This document shows positions 55,540 through 63,956 of a stretch of DNA of 64,000 nt, one piece after another (positions within the stretch are counted from its first letter, which is position 1; each line of letters begins with the position of its first letter). The translations under genes were made by a program, and so were the position numbers. Under the pieces are notes generated by a model. It was given only the letters and a program-made list of their open reading frames with translations, was not told where the DNA came from and did not search any database. The DNA is from Polyangiaceae bacterium (GTDB lineage: Bacteria; Myxococcota_A; Polyangia; Polyangiales; Polyangiaceae), in NCBI GenBank assembly GCA_015075635.1, contig JABTUA010000003.1, positions 434,001 to 498,000 of the forward strand, written 5' to 3'.

Positions 55540-55776
55540 GTGACTGCTCGAGCCAAATTGTTCCAAAACGGCGGGAGCCAGGCGGTTCGATTGCCCAAGT
55601 CGTGCCGGTTTCCGGGCAACCAACAAGAGGTCGTCGTCCATCGCGAAGGGCGCCGCGTCGTGCTGGAGGCGCCCGACGAATGGCCAGCCGAGTTCGTTCG
55701 ATGCCTTGGCGCATGGCCAGAAGAGATCGAGCGGCCCAAGGCACATCGCCTGCGTGCGCTCAAGGATCCCTTCTGA
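55540..55776 (+). CDS. vapB: VapB-type antitoxin with AbrB-like fold (cassette 26)
   Basis: From GTG 55540 the 78-residue protein has LFQNGGSQAVRLPKSCRF and VVVHREGRRVVLEAPDEW, the SpoVT/AbrB swapped-hairpin DNA-binding pattern of VapB. A C-terminal tail follows that should block the VapC active site. The frame is open far upstream but the operator position favours this GTG. The vapC ATG follows the stop with no gap. Confidence 0.85.
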   Translation: MTARAKLFQNGGSQAVRLPKSCRFPGNQQEVVVHREGRRVVLEAPDEWPAEFVRCLGAWPEEIERPKAHRLRALKDPF

Positions 55777-56169
55777 ATGAAGTACATGCTCGACACCGAC
55801 ACCATAAGCTACGCGCTGCGTGGTCAAGGCGGGGTTGGTGCGCGCCTCTTGCAGCATCGCCCATCCGAACTCTGCATGAGCACCGTGACGCTGGCGGAGT
55901 TGCGTTTCGGTGCGGACAAGCGCGCTTCACGCAAGTTGCACCGTCTGATCGACACGTTCACCGCGAGCGTCACGCCGCTCCCCTTCGACGCCGAAGCGGC
56001 TGCCCACTTTGGCCGACTTGCTTCCTCCTTGGCGGCCAAAGGGACACCGATCGACGGCTTCGACGCGATGATCGCTGCGCACGCGATCGCTCAGCAGGTC
56101 GTTCTCGTGACGAACAATGCCAAGCACTTCGCTCGCGTGCCCGGACTTCGTTGCGAGAACTGGGTCTGA
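55777..56169 (+). CDS. vapC: VapC PIN-domain toxin (cassette 26)
   Basis: The 130-residue PIN ribonuclease has MLDTDTISY with Asp6, TLAELRFGA with the Glu, and GFDAMIAAHA with the third acidic residue. It ends VTNNAKHFARVPGLRCENW as in classic VapC. It cleaves RNA, usually initiator tRNA or rRNA loops, when VapB is degraded. It is intact and directly adjacent to vapB. Confidence 0.88.
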   Translation: MKYMLDTDTISYALRGQGGVGARLLQHRPSELCMSTVTLAELRFGADKRASRKLHRLIDTFTASVTPLPFDAEAAAHFGRLASSLAAKGTPIDGFDAMIAAHAIAQQVVLVTNNAKHFARVPGLRCENWV

Positions 56170-56186
56170 TGTCGCGCGCAGCCGCT

Positions 56187-56352
56187 GCATAACTCACGTT
56201 GCACCCGCCGAACGCCAGTCTTGCCGGACTTCACCGTTCGTTCCGCGCCCGCGGGCGAACACTCTGATGCGGCACTCGCCCGCCTCTGCAGCGCTTTGCC
56301 GACCGACGACTTGACGCTCGGCGTTCGCGGGTGAACGTGTGTCTCGTTAGGC
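56187..56352 (+). other. attC26
   Basis: R'' GCATAAC, R' GTTAGGC; 166 bp. Confidence 0.92.
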
Positions 56353-56404
56353 GGACACACGTCACTGCGATCACTGACTAGCTCCACCCGCGCACACCGA
56401 AGAC

Positions 56405-56722
56405 GTGGCAGATCAACCCTCAGTTCCAAAACGCTCGGCCAAGCCGTTGATCGTCACCGGTCTGGCATTCTTCGCGGCTGCCATCACCGCGCTTGTCGCC
56501 TGGAGCTCGGCAGCATTCGCCGCGTGGCAGACTGCACTCCGACCCCAGACACGTACCATGACCCTTCAGGAGGCCCGGGAGCAGTACCAACTCGCCATAA
56601 CAATCTCCAAGGCGAGCGCCGCCGCCGCTCTGTTACTCCTGCTCCTGCTGGCCTTCCTCTTCTGGCGCCGCGCGAGATCCAAGGCCCCCGCACCCAAGGA
56701 TGCCAACGGCGATGCCGCCTAA
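56405..56722 (+). CDS. Small protein with two transmembrane helices (cassette 27)
   Basis: The 105-residue protein has hydrophobic helices LIVTGLAFFAAAITALVAW and ASAAAALLLLLLLAFLFW joined by a short polar loop (TMTLQEAREQYQ), with a basic tail. It starts at GTG 56405. The TAA stop is embedded in the attC27 R'' box (GCCTAAC). No family was recognised. Confidence 0.55.
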   Translation: MADQPSVPKRSAKPLIVTGLAFFAAAITALVAWSSAAFAAWQTALRPQTRTMTLQEAREQYQLAITISKASAAAALLLLLLLAFLFWRRARSKAPAPKDANGDAA

Positions 56723-56723
56723 C

Positions 56724-56972
56724 TGCCATGAAGTGACCCAGTCAAGCAGCGCCACGTGTTCTCCCGTTACCTTTTCGTATTCTAGCTCCTGATCCTGATG
56801 CGTGAGAGGTTCGAAGACCGAAGTAGACCAACGACGCGAGGGCGCTTCGACGACGAATCACACTGCCATTCGCGGGTTGCGGCTGCGAAGCCGTAGAGCC
56901 GCATGATCGTTCTCCGTCGGGAGGAGCGCCTACTCACGGCGCGGGTTTGGGGCCGAAGCCCCTACCGCAGAG
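56724..56972 (-). ncRNA. Candidate bridge RNA region of the IS1111-type element
   Basis: IS110-family elements encode a bridge RNA in a non-coding end; in the IS1111 group this lies after the transposase gene, as here. Stable hairpins are visible (GGGGC-CGAA-GCCCC near 56951 and CGGCT-GCGA-AGCCG near 56880). GCCTACTCACG at 56928-56938 resembles the joined target GCCTAAC/TCACG. Prediction only. Confidence 0.4.
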
Positions 56973-58229
56973 TTAGGTCGCGCGTTTCTCCTTTCGTGCC
57001 TCGCGGCGCTGGCCTGCTTCGATCTTCGAGAATTTCGTAGTGCGACGCGCATTCGAGCGCGGCGCGGCGCTCATGGCGGCACCCGAGGCTTGTGTCGACG
57101 TGCGGACGCGGTGACGCGCGGGCTGGCGGTCTTCGCGCAGCGCAGCCCACATGAAGCCAACGAGCTCGCGAGCAACGGCGATGACGACTTTGTTCTTCGC
57201 CTTCCCGCGCTCGGCGAGGCGGCGGAAGCGCACGGTGAGGCGACGCTGCGCTTCGTCGGCGATCGTGAGCACGCTCTCGGGCTGCCCTTCGCGGCGCAGA
57301 CGGAGCTTGCGCCCGACACCTGCGCGTCGACCATACTGCCAGGCCGCTTGCACGATGGCGCGCCGGACGTGCCCGTTGCCGGTCTTGGTGATCCCGCCGC
57401 GTCGCGTGGTGTCGGCGCTTGAGTGGACACTGGGCACGAGCCCGAGGTACGCAGCGAGCTCGCGTGGCGATTCGAAACGATCGACGCCGTGGATCTCCGC
57501 GACGAAGACCATCGCGATGACCGTGTCGACGCCGCGGAAGCAGCGCAGCCACGCGACGTGCTCGCGATACAGCGGATGCCGTGCAGCCTGCTCGAGCGCG
57601 TGGTCCATCGCCGTGAGGCGTCGCTCCGCTTGCTCGATGGCCAGCGTGTATTCTGCAAATACCACGCGATCCGTCTCGTTCTCGAAGCTGACGGCGGCGA
57701 GCCATGCGCGATGAGCAGCGCTCCAGAGACCGCTGGTCGAATTGAAGACATGGCCTCGACGCACGAGCATTTTGACGAGCCGGTGACGGCATCGTCCGAG
57801 ATCCGCACGCACGTCTTCGCGACAACGACAGAGATCGCGGATGGCCTCTTGTTCCGGCGTTGGCGGGCTCACCATCGTGAGCATGCCCGCTCGATACAGC
57901 TCGGCGAGCTTGCGCGCATCTCGGCGATCCGTCTTGACCCGCTCGCCCGGCTTGCGCGGAATGAGCGACGGAGCAACGACCTCGCACACGACCGGACCCG
58001 CCGCTTCGAGTCGCCGTTGAAGCGCATACCCGCAGGGCCCCGCCTCGTAGCAGATGCGGACCTCTCCCCCGCCAGCGTCGCGCTCCAGGCGCCTCACGAG
58101 CCTGCGGATGGATCGCTCGTCGTTCTCCAGCGTGAATTCCTCCGCCTCCTGCCTCCCCGGATGGAGAACCGCGATGACCAGCGTCTTCTTGTGCGCGTCC
58201 ACCCCGACCCACGTGATACATCCCTTCAT
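56973..58229 (-). CDS. IS110/IS1111-family transposase
   Basis: The 418-residue protein has the RuvC-like DEDD N-terminus (WVGVDAHKKTLVIAVLHPG, CYEAGPCGYALQRRL, KTDRRDARKLAELYRAGML) and the C-terminal Transposase_20 region (TVIAMVFVAEIHGVDRF, AYLGLVPSVHSS, RRGGITKTGNGHVRRAIV). It cuts and rejoins DNA guided by a bridge RNA. The start at ATG 58229 is the first residue before CITWVGVD. It could act on both copies. Confidence 0.92.
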   Translation of the reverse strand: MKGCITWVGVDAHKKTLVIAVLHPGRQEAEEFTLENDERSIRRLVRRLERDAGGGEVRICYEAGPCGYALQRRLEAAGPVVCEVVAPSLIPRKPGERVKTDRRDARKLAELYRAGMLTMVSPPTPEQEAIRDLCRCREDVRADLGRCRHRLVKMLVRRGHVFNSTSGLWSAAHRAWLAAVSFENETDRVVFAEYTLAIEQAERRLTAMDHALEQAARHPLYREHVAWLRCFRGVDTVIAMVFVAEIHGVDRFESPRELAAYLGLVPSVHSSADTTRRGGITKTGNGHVRRAIVQAAWQYGRRAGVGRKLRLRREGQPESVLTIADEAQRRLTVRFRRLAERGKAKNKVVIAVARELVGFMWAALREDRQPARHRVRTSTQASGAAMSAAPRSNARRTTKFSKIEAGQRREARKEKRAT

Positions 58230-58505
58230 TGACCGGCTCCCTTCGCTTGCGGCTCTGGCGCAAGTTAACCCGCGATACTCGCGTGGGCGCCTAACGGCTT
58301 CTCACGACCTCGCGATCGGAGCCGGTCACTTCATACGTACTCACGTTCGACCCGCCGAGCGCCGGCCATGGCGAGTTTCACCGTCCGTTCCGCTTCCGCG
58401 GGCGAGCACTCTGTCTTCGGCACTCGCCCGCGTGCGTTCACGCCTTGCCGTCTGATACGATGAGCCACGGCGCTCGCAGGTCAACGCGTGTGCCGTTATT
58501 CGGAC

Positions 58506-58919
58506 TCACGTCTCCCGACGCGCTCGATGGAGCCTGATGTGCAGGACTCGTGCGTAGTGTCCGAAGTCGGCGTCTGTCGAGAACACGGCGAAGCGACGAC
58601 GCAATGCCACGGCGCAGATCAAGAAGTCTGTGTTCGAACCCTGAATCCCGCGTCCGCGGCACTTGTTGAAGCAACTGGCGGCTTCTTCGAAGTCCTCGTG
58701 CGAGAGTTCAAGGTCTGGAAACGCCCTCAAGCGGTCGCGCAACCCTCGGTACTGTTCGGGGGTCTTGATCCCCGAGAGCAGCTCTTGCCGGATTGGCCCA
58801 ATGATGACGACTCGCCCCTCGCGAATCAGCTCCACCAACTCGCGCTCCTCGGGCGTTCCCCGTGGCGCGCTGCGGCGAATCGCGTGTGACCAAACCGACG
58901 AATCGACGAGAACGTTCAC
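58506..58919 (-). CDS. VapC-like PIN toxin (cassette 28, reverse orientation)
   Basis: The 137-residue PIN protein has MNVLVDSSVWSHA with the first Asp, IIGPIRQELLSG with the Glu, and GSNTDFLICAVALRR with the third Asp, ending FSTDADFGHYARVL. It starts at GTG 58919, overlapping the antitoxin stop (GTGA). It opposes the attC orientation. A 70-bp fragment of its 3' part recurs at 62440. Confidence 0.85.
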   Translation of the reverse strand: MNVLVDSSVWSHAIRRSAPRGTPEERELVELIREGRVVIIGPIRQELLSGIKTPEQYRGLRDRLRAFPDLELSHEDFEEAASCFNKCRGRGIQGSNTDFLICAVALRRRFAVFSTDADFGHYARVLHIRLHRARRET

Positions 58920-59116
58920 TTCCTTCGCCGCTGCTTCCTGTAATCGTAGGCTGGGTCGACGTCGATCTTGCCAAACAGCCCCACGATTTGGCCCTGCTTA
59001 CGCCGTTGGATGTACTCCAACAGCGCTTCGGTCACGGTCGCCTTCTTGGTCGGGTGCCCGCCCACGCGCAGGGCTTCATCCAGAAGCTTCTCGTCGATGG
59101 CCAGGTTTGTTGCCAT
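58916..59116 (-). CDS. VapB-family antitoxin (cassette 28)
   Basis: From ATG 59116 the 66-residue protein reads MATNLAIDEKLLDEALRVGG with TKKATVTEALLEYIQRRKQ, the ribbon-helix-helix-like VapB pattern (DUF2191-like), then a short tail. Translation is coupled to the PIN toxin by the GTGA overlap. The longer frame upstream enters attC28 and was rejected. Confidence 0.83.
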   Translation of the reverse strand: MATNLAIDEKLLDEALRVGGHPTKKATVTEALLEYIQRRKQGQIVGLFGKIDVDPAYDYRKQRRRK

Positions 59117-59158
59117 GTGTGAACTCTTACACACAGAAGCGTGTGGCGCAAGAGTGCC

Positions 59159-59327
59159 GCATGACTCGCGTTCGACCCGCCGAGCGCCGGTAGTGCCGAG
59201 TTTCACCGACCGTTCCGCGACGGCCGGCGCCCTCCCTGTCTACGGCTTTGCGCCGGCCTGCGAAAACGCAGTGCCGTCTGTTACGATGAGCCACGGCGTT
59301 CGCGGGTGAACGTGTGTCTCGTTAGAC
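59159..59327 (+). other. attC28
   Basis: The R'' box is degenerate (GCATGAC), R' GTTAGAC; the arms are otherwise conserved. 169 bp. Confidence 0.85.
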
Positions 59328-59379
59328 CGACCGAACAGCGCACCGTTGCATGGCGGGGCGGCGCCAGGAATTGTCGGAC

Positions 59380-59397
59380 GGTATCACCCGTGATACC
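59380..59397. promoter_or_regulatory. Perfect inverted repeat, candidate toxin-antitoxin operator
   Basis: GGTATCAC-CC-GTGATACC, 8-bp arms with a 2-bp spacer, lies 9 bp upstream of the PIN gene start; probably bound by the ribbon-helix-helix antitoxin encoded downstream. Confidence 0.65.
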
Positions 59398-59405
59398 GTG
59401 CCAAA

Positions 59406-59819
59406 GTGCTGGTCGTTCTCGACACGTCTGTCCTGGTCGCCGCATGGAGGTCGCGACTTGGGGCCTCCTTCGAGCTCATTCGCTTGCTTCGTGCCGGTCG
59501 ATTCGAGATAGCGGTCTCCGTCCCGCTCGTGGTTGAGTACGAATCCGCCCTCCTGCGAAATATGTCGCCCGGCCAGCGTCCGAGCCACGTGACTGCGTTT
59601 GTCGACTACCTCTGCCGGGTCGCCCATAAGCAGGACGTGTTCTTCCTGTGGCGCCCGGTGCTCAACGACCCCAACGACGACATGGTCGTGGAATTGGCGA
59701 TGGCGAGTCGTGCAAGCGCCATCATCACCCACAACCTGCGCGACTTCGTCCCGGCCGCGGGACTGGGAGTCCGCGTGCTTGCACCGGCTCAGTTTCTCCT
59801 TCACCTTCAAGGACGGTAG
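59406..59819 (+). CDS. PIN-domain toxin, COG1569-like (cassette 29)
   Basis: The 137-residue protein has VVLDTSVLVAAWRS with the first Asp, VPLVVEYESALL with the Glu, DPNDDMVVELAMAS with the third acidic site and IITHNLRDF. This matches the putative PIN toxin family in which the toxin gene precedes the antitoxin gene. GTG 59406 follows the palindrome. The antitoxin gene starts 2 bp after the stop. Confidence 0.83.
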   Translation: MLVVLDTSVLVAAWRSRLGASFELIRLLRAGRFEIAVSVPLVVEYESALLRNMSPGQRPSHVTAFVDYLCRVAHKQDVFFLWRPVLNDPNDDMVVELAMASRASAIITHNLRDFVPAAGLGVRVLAPAQFLLHLQGR

Positions 59820-59821
59820 CG

Positions 59822-60622
<801 letters not shown>

Positions 60623-60631
60623 CTGGTCGTT

Positions 60632-61950
60632 CTGAGGGATCCCCACGAAAACTAGACGGGCACCGGGGGCAACAAGTGCCGGCGCAGAGTGATGAGTGCC
60701 GCCAGAAGAGGTGGGAGCAAGGACGCCGGACGAGCGAGTAGCTGTCGGCCGATGAAGAAGGTCGAGAGCACCTCGCGTTTGCGCACTGTGTTGGCCTGCA
60801 GGTGCCTGGTCCAGTCCATTGCACGAGCTCCGAGCCCAACGAGCCAGGTGACGAGGGCAGCGAGAGTTCCGACGAGGAGCAGCAGCTCGAGTCGCTTCGC
60901 GGTACGGCAGTTCGCGTATCGCAGTCCGAAGCCCCAACGATGGCACTTGAGGTCGCGAAAGGTTTCTTCAATCTGCATGCGCAAGGTGTAAAGCTGCTTG
61001 ATCCTGCGCTCACTGCCTTGGGTGTGAGGAAGCGATGTCGCGAGCAGCCATGGAGCTCGGTGAAGGCGACGATACATCGCTGCGTTTGGCCCTCTGGGAC
61101 CGCGGCGCGGGGGGCGCCCAGCGCGAGGCCTGTACGCCCGGACCAGGTAGAGATGGAAGCGGTAGTGATGGCGCCGCGAGAGCGCGACCTCGCCAACGTA
61201 GCGCGCCTTGGTGGTTGCCAGCGGATAGAGCGAGTGGGTGTAACACCAACGCCCCGTCTGCTCACGGAGGTACTTGATCTGGTTTCGAATTCGCCCGACC
61301 CAATCCCAACCGTAGGATTCGACTGCGCGAAACCATGGCCCGCGGAAACCTGCGTCCGTGACGATGATCGGTCGACAGTCTTCCGGCAGCACCAGACGCA
61401 GCGCCTGCAGGAACTCGCGGTGCGCGCCAGGGCTGTTGTAGCGCTTGAACGGGAACACACGCTCGTAGACAGAAATGGCCCGCCCACCCACTGGAATCGC
61501 CGCCTTGAGCATGAGCCATTGGCGCCCGAGCTCGAAGTCCGACCAGTCGACGATGATTACCGGCCGCTTGTTCCCGGCCAAAAGCGTTCGAGCCACGGCC
61601 CGGTAGATCCGGTCACGCTCGCCCTGTAGGTGTTGATTGCCGAGCAGCCTGTCAACGGCCTTGATCTGATGCTTCACGTGCGCGCGGCCAGCGAGGTTGC
61701 GCCCGAGCTGCGTCAGCGAGAGCTTCCCGCCGACCAGGAGAGCCTGGACGACTCGCACGAGTGCCGCGGCGCGTGCCGTGTGCCCGACCACTTCTCGACG
61801 CCCAAGCCAGCGTGATAGAACCTGAACGGCGTGCATGTGGATTCTCCGATCGTTGGGGTTGTCGCAAACACCAATTGATCAGAAGTCCGCATGCACGTCG
61901 ATCCCCCATTTCTCTAGCGATCCGTCACCAAATTCGAGGGGATTCCTCAG
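60632..61950 (-). mobile_element. IS4-family (IS10-like) insertion sequence, 1319 bp, intact
   Basis: The ends are inverted: left CTGAGGGATCCCC and, read on the minus strand, right CTGAGGAATCCCC. A 9-bp direct repeat CTGGTCGTT flanks it (60623-60631 and 61951-61959). One full-length transposase gene fills the element. It lies inside an attC left arm. Confidence 0.9.
60652..61836 (-). CDS. IS4-family transposase
   Basis: The 394-residue protein has the IS4/IS10 DDE arrangement: VIIVDWSDFELGR (first Asp), PIIVTDAGFRGPWFRAVESY (second Asp) and QLYTLRMQIEETFRDLKCHR (Glu, YREK-type). The N-terminal helical domain binds the ends. The length and frame are intact, so the element may be active. Confidence 0.9.
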   Translation of the reverse strand: MHAVQVLSRWLGRREVVGHTARAAALVRVVQALLVGGKLSLTQLGRNLAGRAHVKHQIKAVDRLLGNQHLQGERDRIYRAVARTLLAGNKRPVIIVDWSDFELGRQWLMLKAAIPVGGRAISVYERVFPFKRYNSPGAHREFLQALRLVLPEDCRPIIVTDAGFRGPWFRAVESYGWDWVGRIRNQIKYLREQTGRWCYTHSLYPLATTKARYVGEVALSRRHHYRFHLYLVRAYRPRAGRPPRRGPRGPNAAMYRRLHRAPWLLATSLPHTQGSERRIKQLYTLRMQIEETFRDLKCHRWGFGLRYANCRTAKRLELLLLVGTLAALVTWLVGLGARAMDWTRHLQANTVRKREVLSTFFIGRQLLARPASLLPPLLAALITLRRHLLPPVPV

Positions 61951-62062
61951 CTGGTCGTTGCACCCGACGAACGCCGCTCTGGCCTTGCCAAGCGTCCGTT
62001 CCGACCCGCGGGCGCAATCACTGTCTTCGGCGCTGCGCCCGCCTCTGCAGCCCCTCGCGCTC

Positions 62063-62383
62063 TGGGTCGGGGCTTCGTACGTCGTGCCGCTCGCCATTGC
62101 GGGCGCGACCGGATTCGAGGATCACAGCGCCTGGCTGGCAGTCCCGGTTGCAGGTCCGTTTCTGTGGCAGAAACGCTCGTGCGCCGACGCGAGAAACCGA
62201 CTCGAGGACTCGGCCGGTTGCGGGTCCATGTGGCCGCTGCTCGCGCTGCCGCAGCTCACGGGCTTTACGTTGCTCGCGGTCGGTTTGGTCGTGCGGAAGC
62301 GTCACTTAGTTCGACAGGATCTCGCGCTGACAGTCTTCCCCTCGTTTGGCGGCCACCAAGTCGGCGTCGTCGGAGAATTCTGA
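62063..62383 (+). pseudogene. 5'-truncated membrane protein related to the cassette 24 gene
   Basis: The frame gives GASYVVPLAIAGATG, WLAVPVAGPFLWQK, then LLALPQLTGFTLLAVGLVVR and ends SFGGHQVGVVGEF. The order of hydrophobic segments and the VVP, PVxGP and GLVVxK motifs parallel residues ~75-196 of the protein at 47644-48234. The 5' part is lost at the junction with the truncated attC30. Confidence 0.6.
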
Positions 62384-62418
62384 GCCCGGTCTCACTTCCA
62401 CGACTCACCGAAAGCCCT

Positions 62419-62439
62419 GCATGAGTCGCGTTCGACCCG
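62419..62439 (+). other. attC31, left-arm fragment
   Basis: GCATGAG then TCGCGTTCGACCCG matches the start of an attC left arm and then passes directly into a vapC gene fragment at 62440. Confidence 0.7.
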
Positions 62440-62509
62440 TCGAGAACACGGCGAAGCCACGACGCAATGCCACGGCGCAGATCAGGAAGTCCGTATTCGA
62501 ACCCTGAAT
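62440..62509 (+). repeat. 70-bp duplicated fragment of the cassette 28 vapC gene
   Basis: Matches 58577-58646 with about five differences and in the same orientation. The junction lies at TCGAG, shared by the attC arm and the gene, suggesting recombination at short homology. Confidence 0.75.
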
Positions 62510-62518
62510 TAGCCTGAC

Positions 62519-62941
62519 CTAGCGTCCGCCCACCCAGTTCTCGACGACCAGCCCTTTGAACGACTTGAAGTCGGCCGGGTTCGCCGTGATCAGTGGAATG
62601 CCACAGGTCACGGCGATTGCTGCGATCTGTCCGTCGACGAACGGGGGCTTCCTTCCTGAGCGCTCGAGCCGCGCGCGCTCTTCGCCGTGCCACTCCGCCG
62701 CACGCTCGTCGTAGGGGAAGATCGGCAGTGTCGCACGCACGACCTCCTCGAGGAAGCCCTCCAATGCGGTCCTGCGCTTCCCCCGAGGAAGTCGCCGGAC
62801 GCCGAACTGGAGCTCATGCCAGACTGGTGCGCACGTCGCGCACTCTCCACCATGTTCGGTCAAGCGCGCCAGCACCCCCGGGTCCGGGACCTTCCACACA
62901 ACCGCAGAAATCGTACTCGTGTCCAACAGGAATCGCGTCAC
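62519..62941 (-). CDS. vapC: VapC-type PIN toxin
   Basis: The 140-residue PIN protein has MTRFLLDTSTISAVVW (first Asp), PVWHELQFGVRRL (Glu) and PPFVDGQIAAIAVTCG (third Asp). It ends ITANPADFKSFKGLVVENWV, as in enterobacterial-type VapC. It starts at GTG 62941, overlapping the antitoxin stop (GTGA). It appears intact although it lies in the degraded end of the array. Confidence 0.87.
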   Translation of the reverse strand: MTRFLLDTSTISAVVWKVPDPGVLARLTEHGGECATCAPVWHELQFGVRRLPRGKRRTALEGFLEEVVRATLPIFPYDERAAEWHGEERARLERSGRKPPFVDGQIAAIAVTCGIPLITANPADFKSFKGLVVENWVGGR

Positions 62942-63216
62942 AGTTTGACGCCTCGACCCACGTCGCGATCACGAAGTTCCTTCGCCCAGCCCGGCTCGAC
63001 TCCGACCTGGCTCAAATCGGTATCCTCGCGAAAGGTCTCGTACGCCGTCATGAACGCCACGCGGTCGCCGCGCAGACGGGCGTACCTCGTGGCCGACATC
63101 ACCACGGCGACCTTTCTTCCTCGCCGCGTGATTTCGACTTCCTTCCCGGACTCGACTTCATCAACGATCTTGGCCAGCTTCGCCCGTGCAGTCGCCACGG
63201 TGTAGCTCTTCGACAT
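62938..63216 (-). CDS. Phd/YefM-family antitoxin
   Basis: From ATG 63216 the 92-residue protein reads MSKSYTVATARAKLAKIVDE with VESGKEVEITRRGRKVAVVM, the Phd/YefM fold. A longer helical C-terminus (AFMTAYETFREDTDLSQVG) probably binds VapC. It is coupled to the toxin by a 4-bp overlap. Confidence 0.87.
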   Translation of the reverse strand: MSKSYTVATARAKLAKIVDEVESGKEVEITRRGRKVAVVMSATRYARLRGDRVAFMTAYETFREDTDLSQVGVEPGWAKELRDRDVGRGVKL

Positions 63217-63224
63217 GCAACGAG

Positions 63225-63242
63225 TGTACACCCACATGTACA
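63225..63242. promoter_or_regulatory. Paired TGTACA boxes, candidate antitoxin operator
   Basis: Two TGTACA palindromes separated by 6 bp lie 9 bp upstream of the antitoxin ATG on the minus strand; Phd-type antitoxins bind such repeated palindromes. Confidence 0.5.
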
Positions 63243-63257
63243 TCCTGTCGAGGGCGG

Positions 63258-63313
63258 GCCGCGCGCTCTGTTACGATGAGCCTCGGCGTTCGCGGGTGAA
63301 CGTGTGTCCCGTT
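63258..63313 (+). other. attC32, right-arm fragment, end of the array
   Basis: CGCTCTGTTACGATGAGCC and GGCGTTCGCGGGTGAACG match the right part of attC28 and others, ending CCCGTTTCC instead of GTTATNC. The left arm is absent. This marks the distal edge of the array. Confidence 0.8.
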
Positions 63314-63332
63314 TCCACGGAGTAAGGAGTAC

Positions 63333-63956
63333 ATGAAGAGAGAGCGAGCGCAGACAGCAGCGACTGTCGGCGTCGCCGAGCACGGCAACTCCGCGGTGCT
63401 CGTCACCGTGGCCGCAGGCGGGGAGCTCCTCGATCGCCGGCGCGTCGACCTCACCCGCGGTCTACCGACGCACCCGTATCACCACGAAGGATCCTGGGCG
63501 GTGGGCCGCTACCTGAATAGCCCATGGGCGCGGACGATCTCGCTGGCCGATGCCGTGGCGCTCGTCGAGCTCGTGCGCGAGGCCGCTGCGCGCGGCGCGG
63601 GGGAGAGCCTCGAGGCGTTGGCCAGAGAGGTGCCCGTGCCGATAGCGGGCATCGCAATCCGCGTCTGCCCCGAGCTTCCGGCGACGACCGAGGCGCGGAT
63701 CGCCGACACTCGCGCGGCGAACGTCGCCGACTCGGTCATGTATCGCCAGGCGCTGGCCACTGCAGGCGAGGCCCGCGGTTGGTCCGTGGTCTGGTACGAC
63801 CGAGAGCGCGTGTTTCGCGACGCAGCTGCCTCGCTCGAGCACGAAGACCTCGATGCTCACTTGCGCGCAATGGGGCGATCGATCGGGCCGCCCTGGCGGG
63901 CCGAGCACAGGCTCGCGGCAGCTGCGGCGCTGGCTGCCAGGGTCGCGCTCCGCTGA
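63333..63956 (+). CDS. Conserved hypothetical protein after the array
   Basis: The 207-residue soluble protein starts MKRERAQTAATVGVAEHGNS then LVTVAAGGELLDRRRVDL, strand-turn-strand with an RNase H-like feel. It ends in an alanine-rich helix (AEHRLAAAAALAARVALR). No catalytic motif was assigned. Its ATG follows GTAAGGAGTAC, a good Shine-Dalgarno. It has the host's codon style and is probably chromosomal rather than cassette cargo. Confidence 0.65.
   Translation: MKRERAQTAATVGVAEHGNSAVLVTVAAGGELLDRRRVDLTRGLPTHPYHHEGSWAVGRYLNSPWARTISLADAVALVELVREAAARGAGESLEALAREVPVPIAGIAIRVCPELPATTEARIADTRAANVADSVMYRQALATAGEARGWSVVWYDRERVFRDAAASLEHEDLDAHLRAMGRSIGPPWRAEHRLAAAAALAARVALR

Larger units (their letters stand above)
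56724..58340 (-). mobile_element. IS1111/IS110-type insertion sequence in attC27, copy B (intact)
   Basis: 1617 bp with an intact 418-residue transposase and a 249-bp non-coding region after it. It is inserted after the AAC of R'', the same site and orientation as copy A, as in the described IS1111-attC group that targets cassette recombination sites. The subterminal inverted ATGAAGTGACC motifs are typical for IS1111 members. Confidence 0.9.
56717..58501 (+). other. attC27, split by an IS1111-type element
   Basis: R'' GCCTAAC at 56717-56723, complement of cassette 27's TTAGGC start; the left arm resumes TCACGTTCGACCCGCCGAGC at 58341 and the site ends GTTATTC at 58495-58501. Confidence 0.88.
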
